Shown here piece after piece: positions 5,631 through 6,895 of a stretch of DNA of 6,895 nucleotides. Source of the stretch: Clostridia bacterium (GTDB taxonomy: Bacteria; Bacillota; Clostridia; Oscillospirales; CAG-272). A program made the position numbers and the translations under genes. Under the pieces are notes generated by a model, which did not search any database, was not told the origin of the DNA, and worked only from the letters and a program-made list of their open reading frames with translations. Within the stretch, counting starts at the first letter, position 1. Every line of letters begins with the position of its first letter. The DNA lies in assembly GCA_017958845.1 (NCBI GenBank), contig JAGDBW010000181.1, positions 1 through 6,895 of the forward strand. The letters run 5' to 3'.

Positions 5631-6549
5631 ATGGATGCTCCTTGTACCATTTGACAGTCTGGATGATGCCCCGCTCAAACGGGGTCGCGGGCAAAAAGCC
5701 CGTATCGCGCGTCAGGGCGGAGACGTCGGCCCGGAGGCCGTAGGGGGGAGCGGCGGGGATATACTCGCCGAAGCCCAGCGGGAGCGTGGGGTCGATGGCG
5801 TCGCGCAGGCACTCCATATAGGCGCGCAGCGGCTCGCTGTGACCGGAAGCGATGAGGTAGGTCTGCCCCGCCCTTCCGGAGAGGGCGCAGGCGCAGAGCG
5901 CCGCGGCCGCGTCGTCGCAATAGAGAAAATCCCACGGCTGCGTGCAGGCGGTCAACGCCGGTCTGTCGCCCGCGAGCAGCGCTCGGGCGGCGATGGAGAT
6001 GACGGTGCGGGAAGAGTCGCCCGGTCCATAGACGCTGCAGATGCGCCCCCATACCGCGTCGAGACCGAGCGTGGGCGCCATGGCGAGGCACATACGGCCG
6101 GCACAGAGTTTGGCCGTTCCGTACATGGTGACGGGCGAGCAGGGGGTGTCGACGGTCAGCGTACCGTCAAAGGGGCCGTACTCCGCCTGCGAGCCGGCGC
6201 CGACGAATACGCGGCAGCCGAGCGACGAGGCGGCCCGGAGGGCGTCGAGGGCGCAGCCGATGTTGGCGTACTGGACCGGGACGCTGTCGCGGTCGGGTCC
6301 GATGGTGCCGCCCCAGGCCAGATGAAAGAAGGCGTCGGCGCCACCCGGGATCCTCTCCGGCAGACGGGCGAGGTCGTTCATGTCACACTCGACGAGATGC
6401 ACGCCCGCGGGCAGCCCGCCCGCGCGGGGAGAGGCGGGACGGACGACCGCACAGACCTCGATCCCGTCTGCGAGCAGGCGTCGGCACAACGCCTGTCCGA
6501 TGGCGCCGGTCGGTCCGGTGATGACGGCGCGATGAATGGTGCGGGACAC
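5623..6549 (-). CDS. NAD(P)-dependent sugar epimerase/dehydratase-family protein
   Basis: A 308-residue extended short-chain dehydrogenase/reductase that probably acts on a nucleotide sugar. Seen: a Rossmann fold with TGPTGAIG (11-18, the GxxGxxG pattern), FHLAW (75-79), catalytic Ser120 in GAGSQAEYG and the Tyr143-xxx-Lys147 pair in MYGTAKL. It also has GRICSVYGPGD (168-178) and PWDFLYCDDAA (205-215), both typical of the family. The start is a GTG at 6549 with AAGGAG (6562-6557) and a 7-nt spacer. It lies 82 nt after the TPP-enzyme gene and overlaps the GT2 gene by 8 nt. Position next to a TPP-dependent enzyme suggests a C4-keto reductase, as in yersiniose synthesis, but a 4-epimerase or dehydratase cannot be excluded. 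Length is normal for the family. Confidence 0.9.
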   Translation of the reverse strand: MSRTIHRAVITGPTGAIGQALCRRLLADGIEVCAVVRPASPRAGGLPAGVHLVECDMNDLARLPERIPGGADAFFHLAWGGTIGPDRDSVPVQYANIGCALDALRAASSLGCRVFVGAGSQAEYGPFDGTLTVDTPCSPVTMYGTAKLCAGRMCLAMAPTLGLDAVWGRICSVYGPGDSSRTVISIAARALLAGDRPALTACTQPWDFLYCDDAAAALCACALSGRAGQTYLIASGHSEPLRAYMECLRDAIDPTLPLGFGEYIPAAPPYGLRADVSALTRDTGFLPATPFERGIIQTVKWYKEHPYA

Positions 6550-6579
6550 GGCTTGTCTCCTTTTTTCGGTTTTGGCCCG

Positions 6580-6595
6580 ATCCGCGGAGGCGGAT
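6580..6595 (-). other. Hairpin in the TPP enzyme-epimerase intergenic gap
   Basis: ATCCGC (6595-6590 on the minus strand), loop CTCC (6589-6586) and GCGGAT (6585-6580) form a perfect 6-bp GC-rich stem in the 82-nt gap. A shorter repeat GCGTC/GACGC lies nearby. What follows on the minus strand is A-rich, not T-rich, so it is not an intrinsic terminator. It may mark an mRNA processing or stability point within the operon. No promoter was recognised in the gap. Confidence 0.35.
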
Positions 6596-6631
6596 GGGGC
6601 GGCCGGTCGGCGAGCGTCGCGGACGCGGCGC

Positions 6632-6895
6632 TCACTGTTCCGGGACGAGAGGGATATACATGTTTTTTTGCAGTTCTTCTCTGGGTAAAAACGGCGCCAG
6701 ATCCTCCAGGGGAGGACTGACGATGCGGCCGTCGGGCAGACGGCGCGCGCTGCTCTTGGGTTCCCAGACCTGCGTGGTGTCGCAGAAGATCTCGCAGAAG
6801 GCGTAGCCGTCGGACGAGAGCGTGGCGGAGACGGCTGCGGCGAGCTCGCCGTTGTGGCGCGCGGAGAAATACGGCAGGCCGAAGGCCGCCGCGAT
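6632..6895 (-). CDS. TPP-dependent acetolactate synthase-like enzyme, C-terminal end
   Basis: Only the last 87 residues are present; the gene enters from the right edge, so the start and catalytic core are not visible. Seen: IAAAFGLPYFSARHNGELAA (1-20), a strand FCEIFCD (33-39), then EPKSSARRLPDGRIVSPPLE (45-64) and APFLPREELQKNM (67-79), ending EQ. This resembles the C-terminus of thiamine-pyrophosphate-binding proteins of the acetolactate synthase superfamily. The RRLPDGRIVS...LEDLAPFLPREE tail is what I associate with members in surface polysaccharide clusters, not with IlvB itself. A relative, YerE, adds a two-carbon branch from pyruvate to a CDP-dideoxy-ketosugar. The same role here is possible but unproven. 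Full-length members are usually about 550-600 residues. Confidence 0.8.
   Translation of the reverse strand: MAAAFGLPYFSARHNGELAAAVSATLSSDGYAFCEIFCDTTQVWEPKSSARRLPDGRIVSPPLEDLAPFLPREELQKNMYIPLVPEQ

Noticed and set aside
5631..5678. Longer N-terminus for the GtrB-like gene from 5678
   Set aside because: The extra 16 residues are not family-like, while AAGGAG lies 7 nt before the ATG at 5630.
5611..6720. Plus-strand open frame of 369 codons
   Set aside because: Antisense to the epimerase-family gene and the TPP-enzyme end, both supported by conserved motifs.

Overview
The window looks like chromosomal DNA of a GC-rich, spore-forming member of the Bacillota, probably a clostridial gut-type lineage such as Oscillospiraceae. 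The lineage is an inference. It rests on a complete cotJABC spore-coat operon, a PyrR-type leader in front of a uracil permease gene, a consensus housekeeping promoter, strong AGGAGG-type ribosome binding sites and GC-rich coding sequence. No mobile element, tRNA, rRNA or CRISPR array was seen.

Layout. (1) Positions 1-1165, minus strand: a uracil permease gene (388 codons visible, 3' end beyond the window). Its leader, about 164 nt, carries a perfect TTGACA-17-TATAAT promoter, a PyrR-binding hairpin, a competing antiterminator and an intrinsic terminator. All three alternative RNA folds can be read from the sequence. (2) About 395 bp without a gene (1166-1560) separate it from the divergent, plus-strand cotJA-cotJB-cotJC operon (1561-2762). 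The genes overlap or abut, and a strong terminator follows (2840-2866). CotJC keeps all five ligands of a dimanganese catalase site. The cotJA ribosome binding site is unusual: a perfect 6-bp hairpin sits between a strong Shine-Dalgarno sequence and the ATG. (3) From the right edge to 2992, minus strand, runs a surface-polysaccharide operon in the order TPP-dependent enzyme (3' end only), NAD(P)-dependent epimerase/reductase, DPM1/GtrB-like family 2 glycosyltransferase, and GtrII-like polytopic glycosyltransferase. It ends at a terminator at 2921-2947 that converges with the cotJ terminator.

How the genes work together. The permease imports uracil when PyrR is not loaded with pyrimidine nucleotide. 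The cotJ genes make an inner spore-coat complex with a Mn-catalase-like subunit. In the right-hand operon the TPP enzyme and the reductase probably finish a nucleotide sugar. The GT2 enzyme would load a sugar onto undecaprenyl phosphate, and the GtrII-like protein would transfer it to a surface glycan outside the membrane. That pathway is an inference from family membership and gene order; the exact sugar cannot be told from this window. I found no convincing wholly new system. The most distinctive points are the hairpin-bridged cotJA start, the fully readable PyrR switch, and the TPP enzyme/reductase/GtrB-like/GtrII-like combination.
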